Source of the DNA: JAWLGJ01 sp041685145
GTDB lineage: Bacteria > Pseudomonadota > Alphaproteobacteria > Rhodospirillales > Magnetospirillaceae
DNA length: 14,334 bases
Assembly: GCA_041685145.1 (NCBI GenBank)
Contig: JAWLGJ010000059.1
Span: forward strand, 1-14,334
Reading direction: 5' to 3'
Positions 5,826 through 12,629 of this stretch are shown one piece after another (within the stretch, counting starts at the first letter, position 1; the number at the start of each line of letters is the position of its first letter). The notes under the pieces are model-generated. The model saw only the letters and a program-made list of their open reading frames with translations. It had not been told where the DNA came from and did not search any database. Position numbers and translations under genes: made by a program.

Positions 5826-7115
5826 TTACGCCCAGCTGTCCTGGGCGATGCTGGCGTACCAGCCTTCGGCGAAGTCCGCTTCCTTCTTGCGGAACTGGTA
5901 CTGCGCGCCGGTGGGGCTGACGCCGCCGGCGCCCTTGACGCCGGCGATCTTGTTGCCGTCCATCCGGTAGATGGCCGCGACCGAGATGCCATAGTCCGGC
6001 GCCAGCAGGCTGTAGCAGGTGTTCATGAAGCCCGGCGTCGGCACCGCCTGGCCCTTCAGCATCGCCACCACCGCCGCGGCCACGGCCTTGCCCTGGCTGT
6101 TGGCGGAGTAGCCCGATTTGGGCATCGGTGAGGCGATGGAAGCATCGCCGATGACGTGGATGCCCGGGTGAATCGTCGACTCGAAGGTCATCTGGTCGAC
6201 GGGGCAGAAGCCGGATCCGTCGGTGAGGCCGGTCCGGACCGCGATGGCGCCCGCCTGCTGCGGCGGAATGACGTTGATGACGTCACCCTTGTGCACCTCG
6301 CCAAGCTCCGATTCGACGGTCATGTCGGCGGCGGAGACGCTGGCGATGGTGCCGTCTTTCGCGGCCGGCACCCATTCGATGAGGTCGGCGTACATCTTGT
6401 CCCAGCCTTCCACGAACAGGCCCTGCTTTGCGAAGGCGTCCTTGGGGTCCAGGATGAGCACCTTCGAGCGCGGCTTGTTGCGCTTGAGGTAGTAGGCGAT
6501 CAGGCTGGCGCGCTCGTAGGGGCCGGGCGGGCAGCGGAAGGGGTTCTTGGGCGGGCAGATGAGGACGGTGCCGCCGTCGTCCATCGCCGCCAGCTGCTTG
6601 CGCAGAAGCTCGGTCTGCTGGCCAGCGTTCCAGGCATGGGGCATCCGCTCCGCCGCGGCCTCGTCATAGCCGTCGATGGCGCCCCACTTGAAGGAAATGC
6701 CGGGCGACATGACCATGCGGTCATAGCTCATGCTGGTGCCGCCGGCGGTGACCAGGGTGCGCTTGGCGGGGTCGATGGCCTCGACCCGGTCATGGATGAC
6801 GTTGATGTCGTATTTGTCGGCCAGCTTGTTGTATTTCTGCGCGATGAAGTTGATGCGGTTGATGCCGGCGATGACGGTGTTGCTGAACGGGCAGGTGTAA
6901 TAGGTCTCCGACGGCTCGATGAGCGTCACCTGCACCGACGGGTCGCGCCGACGGATGTACTTCGCGGCCGTCGCGCCGCCGAAGCCGCCGCCGACCACCA
7001 CCACATGGGGGCGCCCGCCGCCGCCGACATTGGCGCAGCCGGTAACGCCCAGCGCCGCCGCGGCGCCGACACCGCCAAGGATGCCGTTGAAGGTTCTACG
7101 CGTGATCTTGGTCAT
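5826..7115 (-). CDS. fccB: Flavocytochrome c sulfide dehydrogenase, flavoprotein subunit
   Basis: This 429-aa FAD protein of the FccB/SoxF family oxidises sulfide to sulfane sulfur in the periplasm and passes electrons to a cytochrome partner. It begins with a twin-arginine signal (TRRTFNGILGG), followed by VTGC (Cys27), which resembles a lipobox. The FAD-binding glycine motif VVGGGFGG is at 40-47. Cys75 in YYTCPFSN matches the cysteine that binds FAD covalently in Allochromatium FccB. Cys195 (FRCPPGPYER) and Cys367 (NTCYSLLAP) match the redox-active pair; the spacings 75-195-367 parallel 42-161-337. AGGGGGG precedes the ATG. It lies 15 bases after the fccA-like gene, an evident operon. The closest alternative, sulfide:quinone oxidoreductase, is less likely given export and the FccB-type cysteines. 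Confidence 0.93.
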   Translation of the reverse strand: MTKITRRTFNGILGGVGAAAALGVTGCANVGGGGRPHVVVVGGGFGGATAAKYIRRRDPSVQVTLIEPSETYYTCPFSNTVIAGINRINFIAQKYNKLADKYDINVIHDRVEAIDPAKRTLVTAGGTSMSYDRMVMSPGISFKWGAIDGYDEAAAERMPHAWNAGQQTELLRKQLAAMDDGGTVLICPPKNPFRCPPGPYERASLIAYYLKRNKPRSKVLILDPKDAFAKQGLFVEGWDKMYADLIEWVPAAKDGTIASVSAADMTVESELGEVHKGDVINVIPPQQAGAIAVRTGLTDGSGFCPVDQMTFESTIHPGIHVIGDASIASPMPKSGYSANSQGKAVAAAVVAMLKGQAVPTPGFMNTCYSLLAPDYGISVAAIYRMDGNKIAGVKGAGGVSPTGAQYQFRKKEADFAEGWYASIAQDSWA

Positions 7116-7130
7116 GGTCTGTCGCCCCCC

Positions 7131-7442
7131 TTACCTGCTGTTCCGCGCCGCGAACTCTTCCGCGATCGCCTGAAGCTGCGCCTCGGAGTAGCCCTTGACC
7201 ACGCGATCCATGATCGTGGCCTCTTTCTCGCCCGACTTGTATTCGAGCATCACCTTGGCGATCTTCTCGGCGGTTTTGTCGCTGAAACCGGGCATTTCGC
7301 CGGGGCTGCGGGCATCGGTGCCGTGGCACCCCGCGCAGGCATCGACAATAACGCTGATGTCGTCGGCGGCATGAACCGCCGCCGGGGCAACGGTGAAGGC
7401 AATGGCGGCCAACAGCCCAAGGCTGCGCGTCCTACCCTTCAT
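7131..7442 (-). CDS. fccA: Monoheme cytochrome c subunit, FccA-like
   Basis: The 103-aa precursor has a Sec signal peptide ending AVHA/AD (about 25) and a mature part of about 78 residues. It carries one heme site, CAGCHGTD (36-40), and a likely Met ligand at 78 in TIMDRVVKGYS, a sequence pattern of the sulfide dehydrogenase cytochrome subunit. Allochromatium FccA has two hemes; this one has a single heme, like the monoheme versions found in some other sulfur oxidisers. GGGAGGGAGG stands just before the ATG. The fccB-like gene follows after 15 bases, so this is its probable electron acceptor. A TATAAT lies 25-30 bases upstream. The symbol is given by context and pattern; a generic small cytochrome c is the alternative. 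Confidence 0.82.
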   Translation of the reverse strand: MKGRTRSLGLLAAIAFTVAPAAVHAADDISVIVDACAGCHGTDARSPGEMPGFSDKTAEKIAKVMLEYKSGEKEATIMDRVVKGYSEAQLQAIAEEFAARNSR

Positions 7443-7466
7443 AGACCTCCCTCCCTGAAAGTCGTT

Positions 7467-7472
7467 ATTATA
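7467..7472 (-). promoter_or_regulatory. TATAAT -10 element ahead of fccA-like gene
   Basis: A perfect TATAAT on the minus strand would place transcription start near 7460 and give a leader of about 18 bases holding the ribosome binding site. No good -35 hexamer lies 16-18 bases upstream, which suggests an activator-dependent promoter. This is inferred from the match and its position. Confidence 0.45.
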
Positions 7473-7590
7473 CGGGGTTACCCTGGGAAATTAGCATCGG
7501 CGACGAATGCTGGCAATACACTTCTATGATGTTTATCTGCATCGCCGCGTCGACAGGCTGTATCCCTTTGGCTTCCTCTTTTTTCACTAC

Positions 7591-7598
7591 ATTATAAT
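7591..7598. promoter_or_regulatory. Self-complementary ATTATAAT, second -10-like site in the soxZ-fccA gap
   Basis: ATTATAAT is its own reverse complement and offers TATAAT on both strands within an AT-rich stretch of GC-rich DNA. Toward fccA it would give a leader of about 140 bases. -35 matches are poor on both strands. The whole gap 7443-7668 (226 bases) holds this, the nearer -10 at 7467, and GC-rich inverted repeats (7624-7631 with 7647-7654) just after soxZ. No gene was seen in it. Confidence 0.35.
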
Positions 7599-7668
7599 AC
7601 ACTAATGTTTACGGAAGGCGGGGCGGCGGCGTTGTTGCTTGCGGCTCGCCGCCGGCCGCGCCGCCGCT

Positions 7669-7995
7669 TCAGGCGACGGCGATGTCACCACTGAAGGAGT
7701 AGACGCTGCCGTCGTCGTCGAACCACTTCAGTTCGATGGTGCCACTGTCCTCGGCGCGGATGTGGAAGGACAGCATCGGATTGGCCGAGACCGAGGTGTC
7801 CCAGTCGGACGAGAAAACTTCCTCGCCGTTGTAGGCGCAGGTAAAGCGGTTGATGATCCGGCGCGGGATGGTGTTGCCGGCGTCGTCCTTGCGCCGTCCG
7901 GTCTCCATCGGATGCTCGATCAGGCACTTGATCTCGATGACCTCGCCCTTGCCAGCCTTCTTGGGGATGCGGGCCTTGATGTTGGGGGTCGCCAT
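7669..7995 (-). CDS. soxZ: Sulfur carrier complex subunit SoxZ
   Basis: The 108-aa SoxZ has the family's usual size, with an all-beta (Ig-like) pattern. Family signatures are IEIKCLIEHPMETG (about 20-33), followed by a charged RRKD and, near the C-terminus, SGTIELKWFDDDGS. SoxZ lacks its own signal peptide and is exported as a complex with the Tat substrate SoxY; none is seen here, which fits. It binds SoxY and helps present the sulfur-carrying arm to other Sox enzymes. GAGGAG precedes the ATG. It lies 27 bases after soxY, the normal soxYZ arrangement. Confidence 0.95.
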   Translation of the reverse strand: MATPNIKARIPKKAGKGEVIEIKCLIEHPMETGRRKDDAGNTIPRRIINRFTCAYNGEEVFSSDWDTSVSANPMLSFHIRAEDSGTIELKWFDDDGSVYSFSGDIAVA

Positions 7996-8022
7996 GTCGC
8001 TGTCTCCTCTTGGCGTGGCCGC

Positions 8023-8475
8023 TCAGCAGCCGCCGACGGTAACCTTGACCTGGCGCCGGGCGCCGTGGGCGGAGCCGTCGCTCATGATCGCGACCGCGTG
8101 GACGGTCTGGGTCTTGGCCAGCCGGATGCGCAGCCCCGCCTCGGCCTTGCCGCAGCGCGGGCTGAAGTTGAACGCGGCCACGGTCGGGAAGGGGTTGCCG
8201 TCGGCCAGCACATGCACCGCCTTAACGTAGTTGTCGGCGGTCATCGGGCTGTCGACGCGCACGGTCATCGGCACCGTCGCGCCGTTGTCGGCGACCTCCG
8301 GCAGGTCGATTTCGACCTTGCCGTCCTGGAGCGAGGCGCCGCCCAGGATTTCGTCAAGGCGGGCGCGCACGCCGGCCGGGTCGGCGTGGCCGATGCGCGG
8401 CCGCACCGCGAGGCCGGCAACCGCGCCGGCCCCCAGCGTCGCCAGCAGCGCGCGGCGGCTGAGAACGGTGTTCAT
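8023..8475 (-). CDS. soxY: Sulfur carrier protein SoxY
   Basis: The 150-aa precursor has a twin-arginine signal (LSRRALLATLGAG; likely cleavage around GHA/DP, residue 31). The SoxY fold follows (VEIDLPEVADNGATVPMTV, 54-72), and the protein ends in VKVTVGGC with Cys150 as the very last residue. That cysteine on the flexible GGC arm carries the sulfur intermediates as a covalent adduct. Characterised SoxY proteins typically end GGCGG, so two glycines are missing here. A second cysteine lies at 108. The start at 8475 is set by AGGAGG eight bases upstream; an in-frame ATG ten codons earlier (8505) has no such site. It is followed by soxZ and preceded, 49 bases away, by a sulfur permease. No soxXABCD are in the window. 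Confidence 0.94.
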   Translation of the reverse strand: MNTVLSRRALLATLGAGAVAGLAVRPRIGHADPAGVRARLDEILGGASLQDGKVEIDLPEVADNGATVPMTVRVDSPMTADNYVKAVHVLADGNPFPTVAAFNFSPRCGKAEAGLRIRLAKTQTVHAVAIMSDGSAHGARRQVKVTVGGC

Positions 8476-8524
8476 GGGAGTGCCTCCTCTTTCGCGGTCA
8501 TCCATGACGTGGCGGCGCCGCCCG

Positions 8525-9631
8525 TCAGGCCGGCCGCGCGAAGAACGCGCGCAAGGCGCCGCCCAGGGTGCCTTCCTCCAAATATTTCATGCCCAGGAAG
8601 CCGCCCGCAATGATCGAGAGCAGCGCGATCACCGAGCCCACCGCCAGCGTCGACATGCCGGTGAGGCCCTGACCGACCGTGCAGCCCAGCGCCGTGACGC
8701 CGCCGACGCCCATCAGCAGGCCGCCGGCAATGTGGCGCAGCATGTCGTTGGCGTCGCTGAAGGCCTCGATGTGGAAGCTCTTGGTGGCCACCGACATCAG
8801 GAAGGAACCGACGATGACGCCGCCCACCGTGGCGATGCCGAAATTGATCGTCGCGCCGGTGAAGGTCATCAGGTACTGGATGCTGTTGCCGGTGGGGGCG
8901 ACGAAGGTGAACGACGCCAGCGGCGTGGGGTCGAAGTCATCGAAGCCCAGCACGCCGGTGATGTACCAGCCGGTGGGAATCAGCGCGCCGATGATCAGCC
9001 CCGCGGCCAGGTCGTGCGGCGAGGCGCGGAAGGCGGCATCCTTCAGGCAGAAGGCCAGCAGGCCCCCGGCCACCACCGCCACCATCAGCCATTGCGCGAC
9101 GCCGTCGCCGAGGCCGGTGAGCGCGCCGAACATCTCGGGCAGGCCCTGGCTCGACAGGCCCCAGGCCCCCAGGTCGATGTTGGTCGCCTGCTCCATCTCG
9201 ACGCGCGGCAGCCCGAACAGGCCGCGCATGGTCATGTAGCCGCTGACCCCCAGGACCAGGGCGACGATGACCGACTTCAGGTTGCCGCCGCCGATGCGCA
9301 CCAGCGTCTTGTTGCCGCAACCGCCGCCCAGGGTCATGCCGAAGCCGAACATCAGGCCGCCGATGATCGCCCCCAGCCAGCCGAGGCTGGGGGTGAGATA
9401 GATGGCGTCGCCGATGTCGATCAGCCCGGCCGCGTCCAGGGCCTGGGTGCCGAGGATGCCGATGGCGATGGCCATCATCCAGGCGCGGAAGCGGCGCCAG
9501 TCGCCCATGAAGGCGATGTCGGAGATGGCCCCCATTGTGCAGAAATTGGTGCGCTGCGCCGTGGCGCCGAACACGATGCCCGCCGCAAAGCCCGCCGTGC
9601 CAACGACGGTCGTCACAGATAACTCGTCCAC
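8525..9631 (-). CDS. YeeE/YedE-family sulfur (thiosulfate) permease
   Basis: The 368-aa polytopic membrane protein has about nine to ten hydrophobic segments, several Gly-rich. Three cysteines sit in the family's conserved settings: Cys31 (TNFCTMGAISD), Cys105 (LGGGCGNKTL) and Cys317 (ALGCTVGQGLTG). In the thiosulfate transporter TsuA of this family conserved cysteines pass thiosulfate through the membrane. The start is GTG at 9631, backed by GGAGGAGGGAGG just upstream. An ATG 32 codons earlier at 9727 would add a hydrophilic tail made from the leader and was rejected. It is first in the row with soxYZ, so it likely moves thiosulfate or a sulfur group linked to SoxYZ; substrate and direction are inferred. 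Confidence 0.9.
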   Translation of the reverse strand: MDELSVTTVVGTAGFAAGIVFGATAQRTNFCTMGAISDIAFMGDWRRFRAWMMAIAIGILGTQALDAAGLIDIGDAIYLTPSLGWLGAIIGGLMFGFGMTLGGGCGNKTLVRIGGGNLKSVIVALVLGVSGYMTMRGLFGLPRVEMEQATNIDLGAWGLSSQGLPEMFGALTGLGDGVAQWLMVAVVAGGLLAFCLKDAAFRASPHDLAAGLIIGALIPTGWYITGVLGFDDFDPTPLASFTFVAPTGNSIQYLMTFTGATINFGIATVGGVIVGSFLMSVATKSFHIEAFSDANDMLRHIAGGLLMGVGGVTALGCTVGQGLTGMSTLAVGSVIALLSIIAGGFLGMKYLEEGTLGGALRAFFARPA

Positions 9632-9683
9632 CCTTGCCTCCCTCCTCCGGTTTCCCTCTGCGGGGATTGTCCGGTTCGGACTT

Positions 9684-9689
9684 GTTATA
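9684..9689 (-). promoter_or_regulatory. -10-like TATAAC upstream of the permease gene
   Basis: TATAAC, one mismatch from consensus, lies on the minus strand 53-58 bases before the GTG start at 9631. No -35 at proper spacing is convincing. It is the best candidate promoter for the permease-soxYZ unit in the 151-base gap. Confidence 0.3.
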
Positions 9690-9735
9690 TTGCCGGGAGG
9701 ATAGCCGAGGTGGCGGGCCGGAAACAACCATCAAA

Positions 9736-9751
9736 AGCTAATAAGCTAATA
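9736..9751. repeat. Tandem octamer AGCTAATA x2
   Basis: Two exact, adjacent copies of AGCTAATA (TATTAGCT on the minus strand) lie in an AT-rich patch between the acyl-CoA synthetase terminator and the permease promoter. Two 8-bp half-sites in direct order could be a regulator site for the sulfur genes, or the uridine-rich tail of the terminator. The repeat is seen; the role is inference. Confidence 0.5.
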
Positions 9752-9755
9752 AACG

Positions 9756-9772
9756 GCCCGCGAGCGGCGGGC
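9756..9772 (-). terminator. Terminator of the acyl-CoA synthetase gene
   Basis: A 6-bp GC stem (GCCCGC at 9756-9761, GCGGGC at 9767-9772) with a 5-base loop stands ten bases after the minus-strand stop at 9783. On that strand it is followed by CGTTTATTAGCTTATTAG, a broken T-rich tail. This is the most classical-looking terminator in the window. Confidence 0.55.
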
Positions 9773-9782
9773 GGCGGCGGCC

Positions 9783-11405
9783 TCAGCCGCCGGCGGCGCC
9801 GTCGCGCAGCACCCGGCGCATGATCTTGCCGGTGGTGGTCATCGGCAGCGAGGCGACGAATTCCACCTCGCGCGGGTATTCGTGGGCGGCCAGGCGGGAT
9901 TTGACGAACTCCTGGATCTCGCGGGCCAGCGCCGCGTCGGGGGCGCGGCCCTCGGCGGCGACGATAAAGGCCTTCACCCGCTGGGTGCGCAAGGGGTCCG
10001 GCACCCCCACCACCGCCGCCATCGCCACCGCCGGATGGCGCAGCAGGCAATCCTCGACCTCGCCCGGGCCGATGCGGTAGCCGGCCGAGGTGATGACGTC
10101 GTCGTCCCGGCCGACGAAGCGCAGATAGCCGTCGTCGTCGACGGTGCCCCGGTCGCCAGTCACCAGCCAGTCGCCGACGAATTTGGCGGCGGTGGCCTCA
10201 GGCTTGTTCCAATAGCCCAGGAACATCACCGGGTCGGGGCGGCGCACCGCGATCATGCCCAGGACGCCGGGCGGCACCGTGGCGCCGTCGGCGTCGATGA
10301 CCGCCACCTCGTGGCCCGGCACCGGCCGCCCCATCGAGCCCGGCCGCACCGGCATGACGCCGGCGCAGTTGGCGACGATCAGGTTGCATTCCGTCTGGCC
10401 GTAGAATTCGTTGATGGTCACCCCGAAGGCCGCCCGCCCCCAGTCCAGCAGACCCTCGCCCAGGGTCTCGCCGCCGCTGCCGATGGAGCGCACGCGCAGA
10501 TTCCAGCGCGCCGCCGGGCCGGGGACGGCGCGCATCATCTTCAGGGCCGTCGGCGGCATGAAGGCGTTGCGCACCCCGAACTCCGCCATCAGCGCGAAGG
10601 CGGCCTCGGGGTCGAATTTGGCGAAGCGATGCGCCAGCACCGGCACGCCGTGGTGCAGGCTGGGCAGCAGCACGTCGATCAGGCCGCCGATCCAGGCCCA
10701 GTCGGCGGGCGTCCAGAACAGGTCGCCGGGCTTGGGAAACAGCTCGTGCGGCATTTCCACCCCCGGCAGGTGCCCCAACAGCACCCGATGCCCGTGCAGC
10801 GCCCCCTTCGGCGGGCCGGTGGTGCCCGAGGTATAGATGATCAGCGCCGGGTCGTCGGGCCCGGTGGCGGCGGCCTCGAAGCCGTCGACGGCCTTGTCCA
10901 TCTCCTCGCCCAGGCCCAGGGCGCCCGCCCCGGGGCCGTCCACCGACAGCACCAGCCGCAGCCCCGGAAGGCGCTCGCGCAACGGCGCGATCTTGGCGAC
11001 GCCGCCGGCGTCGGTCACCAGCGCGCGGGCGCCGCTGTCGGCGAGCCGGTATTCCAGCGCATCGGCGCCAAACAGGGTGAACAACGGCACCGCCACCGCC
11101 CCCAGCTTGTAGGCGGCGATGTGGGCGATGGCGGTCTCCGGCGCCTGCGGCAGCAAAATGCCGACCCGGTCGCCGCGGCGGACGCCATGCGCCACCAGCG
11201 CATTGGCCAGGCGGTTCGACAGCCGGGCAAGATCGTCGAAGCTGTAGCGGTCGACGCCCCCGTCGCCGCGCTTGTAAATCAGCGCCAGGCGGCCCGAGCC
11301 GTCCGCCCACTTGTCGGAAACGTCCCAGCCGATGTTGTAGCGTTCGGGGATGCGCCAGTGGAAGCGGGCGCGAATGTCGTCGTAGGTGTCGCCTTGGGGC
11401 AGCAT
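9783..11405 (-). CDS. AMP-forming acyl-CoA synthetase (acetyl/medium-chain type)
   Basis: This 540-aa ANL-superfamily adenylating enzyme activates a carboxylic acid with ATP and CoA. Motifs in order are the phosphate loop YTSGTTGPPKG (191-201), SGGETLG (310-316), FYGQTE (334-339), the ribose-binding Asp418 in LVTGDRG, the hinge GRDDDVITSAGYRIGPGE (432-449) and the catalytic Lys527 in TTTGKIMRR. The N-terminus (FHWRIPERYNIGWDVSDKWA) resembles the acetyl-CoA synthetase-like and medium-chain branches. Length is typical and the gene is intact. It is cytosolic with no signal. It follows a 99-aa gene by 41 bases and probably shares its transcript. Substrate cannot be set from sequence; a short- or medium-chain fatty acid is likely. 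Confidence 0.93.
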   Translation of the reverse strand: MLPQGDTYDDIRARFHWRIPERYNIGWDVSDKWADGSGRLALIYKRGDGGVDRYSFDDLARLSNRLANALVAHGVRRGDRVGILLPQAPETAIAHIAAYKLGAVAVPLFTLFGADALEYRLADSGARALVTDAGGVAKIAPLRERLPGLRLVLSVDGPGAGALGLGEEMDKAVDGFEAAATGPDDPALIIYTSGTTGPPKGALHGHRVLLGHLPGVEMPHELFPKPGDLFWTPADWAWIGGLIDVLLPSLHHGVPVLAHRFAKFDPEAAFALMAEFGVRNAFMPPTALKMMRAVPGPAARWNLRVRSIGSGGETLGEGLLDWGRAAFGVTINEFYGQTECNLIVANCAGVMPVRPGSMGRPVPGHEVAVIDADGATVPPGVLGMIAVRRPDPVMFLGYWNKPEATAAKFVGDWLVTGDRGTVDDDGYLRFVGRDDDVITSAGYRIGPGEVEDCLLRHPAVAMAAVVGVPDPLRTQRVKAFIVAAEGRAPDAALAREIQEFVKSRLAAHEYPREVEFVASLPMTTTGKIMRRVLRDGAAGG

Positions 11406-11446
11406 GTGGCGTGGTCCTGCGCGGGCGTCGGACGCACCATCCTAGC

Positions 11447-11746
11447 TCAACGCGCGCCGCGCGTCAGGCCGTTGAGCACCTTCTTGAGGGTTTCGTCGTC
11501 GGCGGGAAGGGTGTCGGGCGCCGCGACGACGACGGTGCGCACCCCTGTGGCCGCCATGCAGGCGTTCACCCGCTCATGCACCTGTTCCGGCTGCACCACC
11601 TCTTCCGGCGCCTCCTGCCCCGGGCACTCGATGCGCAGGAGGACGGCCTTCAGATTCGCCTCCATTCCCTCGACATGGAGGACAATCGCCGGCGTCTCGA
11701 CAAGCTCGTCGTCCGCCACACTTTCCAGAACAATAACGCGCGCCAT
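11447..11746 (-). CDS. Hypothetical protein (99 aa) upstream of acyl-CoA synthetase
   Basis: This small acidic cytosolic protein has no signal or membrane segment. Two strand-like hydrophobic stretches (ARVIVLESV, about 2-10; TPAIVLHVEG, about 18-27) come before a helix-like middle and TVVVAAPDTL near 70-79. That points to a compact alpha/beta fold. Two cysteines lie at about 41 (RIECPGQ) and 63 (VNACMAA). GAGGAG is close to the ATG. It lies 41 bases before the acyl-CoA synthetase, same strand, so co-expression is likely. Family not recognised. The 74 bases upstream, to the pssA stop, show no clear promoter or terminator. Confidence 0.65.
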   Translation of the reverse strand: MARVIVLESVADDELVETPAIVLHVEGMEANLKAVLLRIECPGQEAPEEVVQPEQVHERVNACMAATGVRTVVVAAPDTLPADDETLKKVLNGLTRGAR

Positions 11747-11820
11747 ACGCTCCTCGCCGTTCGCCCTTCGATATGCGTGCCGGTGCGCCCGCGCCCAATT
11801 CCCCAGAGGTGAGAGGCGGA

Positions 11821-12627
11821 CTATGTCTCCGTGCCGTCGCCTTCACGCTGCGGCGACTCGCCGCGCATCTGCTTGGCCTCGGCGCTCAGGCGCTTGAAGG
11901 AGCGTATCGATACGGGAATGCTGGCCAGATAGGTGACGCCGACCAGGGTCAGGGTCAGCCACGGCTCGGTGACCAGGAAGGCCGCGAACAGTCCCACCAG
12001 CACCAGCAGCGGCACCACATAGCCCTGCGGCACCCGCACCTGCTTGAAGGAATAGGTGGGCACGCGGCTGACCATCAGCATCGACACCCCCACCAGGAAC
12101 ACCCCCGCCACCGCCGGGTTGTCGGCCACGCCCGGCCCGACCTCGAAGGTGACCATCAGCGGCAGCAAGGCCAGCCCCGCCGCCGCCGGCGCCGGCACGC
12201 CGGTGAAATAGTTGCCCGCCCAGGGCGGCAGGTCGGCCTGGCCCATCATGGTGTTGAACCGCGCCAGCCGCAGCCCGCAGCAGACGGCGAACAGCAGCGT
12301 CAGCGCCCAGCCGATGCCGCCGGCGCCGCTCATCGTCCACAGATACAGCACCATCGCCGGCGCCACGCCGAAGCTGACGAAATCCGACAGCGAATCAAGT
12401 TCGGCGCCGAATTTCGACGTGCCCCGCAGCAGCCGGGCGATGCGGCCGTCGAGGCCGTCGAGCACCGCGGCCAGGAAGATCGCCACCACCGCCGGCTGCC
12501 AGCGCCCCAGGATGCCGTAGCGGATGGCGGTCAGGCCCGCGCACAGCGCCAGCAGTGTCAGGATGTTCGGGATCATGCGGTTTATCGACGGGCCGCGAAC
12601 CCGAGGACTGCGGCGGGGGCGGAACAT
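11821..12627 (-). CDS. pssA: CDP-diacylglycerol-serine O-phosphatidyltransferase
   Basis: The 268-aa integral membrane enzyme condenses CDP-diacylglycerol with L-serine to phosphatidylserine. The CDP-alcohol phosphotransferase signature is complete: Asp57, Asp60-Gly61, Ala64-Arg65, Gly74, Asp78 and Asp82 at canonical spacing (start DGLDGRIARLLRG). Six to eight hydrophobic segments follow, and the C-terminus is a charged cytosolic tail. The start at 12627 gives the typical N-terminus RGPSINRMIPN soon after and lies two bases past the psd stop (TGAGCATG), so the two genes are translationally coupled. A longer open frame up to 13278 is a shadow over psd. It works with psd next door to make phosphatidylethanolamine. 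Confidence 0.95.
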   Translation of the reverse strand: MFRPRRSPRVRGPSINRMIPNILTLLALCAGLTAIRYGILGRWQPAVVAIFLAAVLDGLDGRIARLLRGTSKFGAELDSLSDFVSFGVAPAMVLYLWTMSGAGGIGWALTLLFAVCCGLRLARFNTMMGQADLPPWAGNYFTGVPAPAAAGLALLPLMVTFEVGPGVADNPAVAGVFLVGVSMLMVSRVPTYSFKQVRVPQGYVVPLLVLVGLFAAFLVTEPWLTLTLVGVTYLASIPVSIRSFKRLSAEAKQMRGESPQREGDGTET

Positions 12628-12629
12628 GC

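Noticed and set aside
4866..6131. 421-codon plus-strand open frame over the cytochrome genes
   Set aside because: It is antisense to the diheme cytochrome and the end of fccB, both with clear motifs, signal peptides and ribosome binding sites.
5826..7115. Calling the flavoprotein a sulfide:quinone oxidoreductase
   Set aside because: Tat signal, the FAD-linking Cys75 and the Cys195/Cys367 spacing match FccB, and a cytochrome gene is directly upstream.
7624..7654. Terminator after soxZ
   Set aside because: An 8-bp GC stem with a 15-base loop and no T-run is no more than expected in such GC-rich DNA; kept only as a remark in the spacer entry.
9632..9727. Longer permease with an ATG 32 codons upstream
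   Set aside because: The added part is translated leader DNA overlapping the promoter-like TATAAC; the GTG at 9631 has a very strong ribosome binding site and fits the family N-terminus.
9882..11897. 671-codon plus-strand open frame
   Set aside because: It is antisense to the complete acyl-CoA synthetase, His/Arg/Gln-rich as expected from GC-rich antisense, with no domain.
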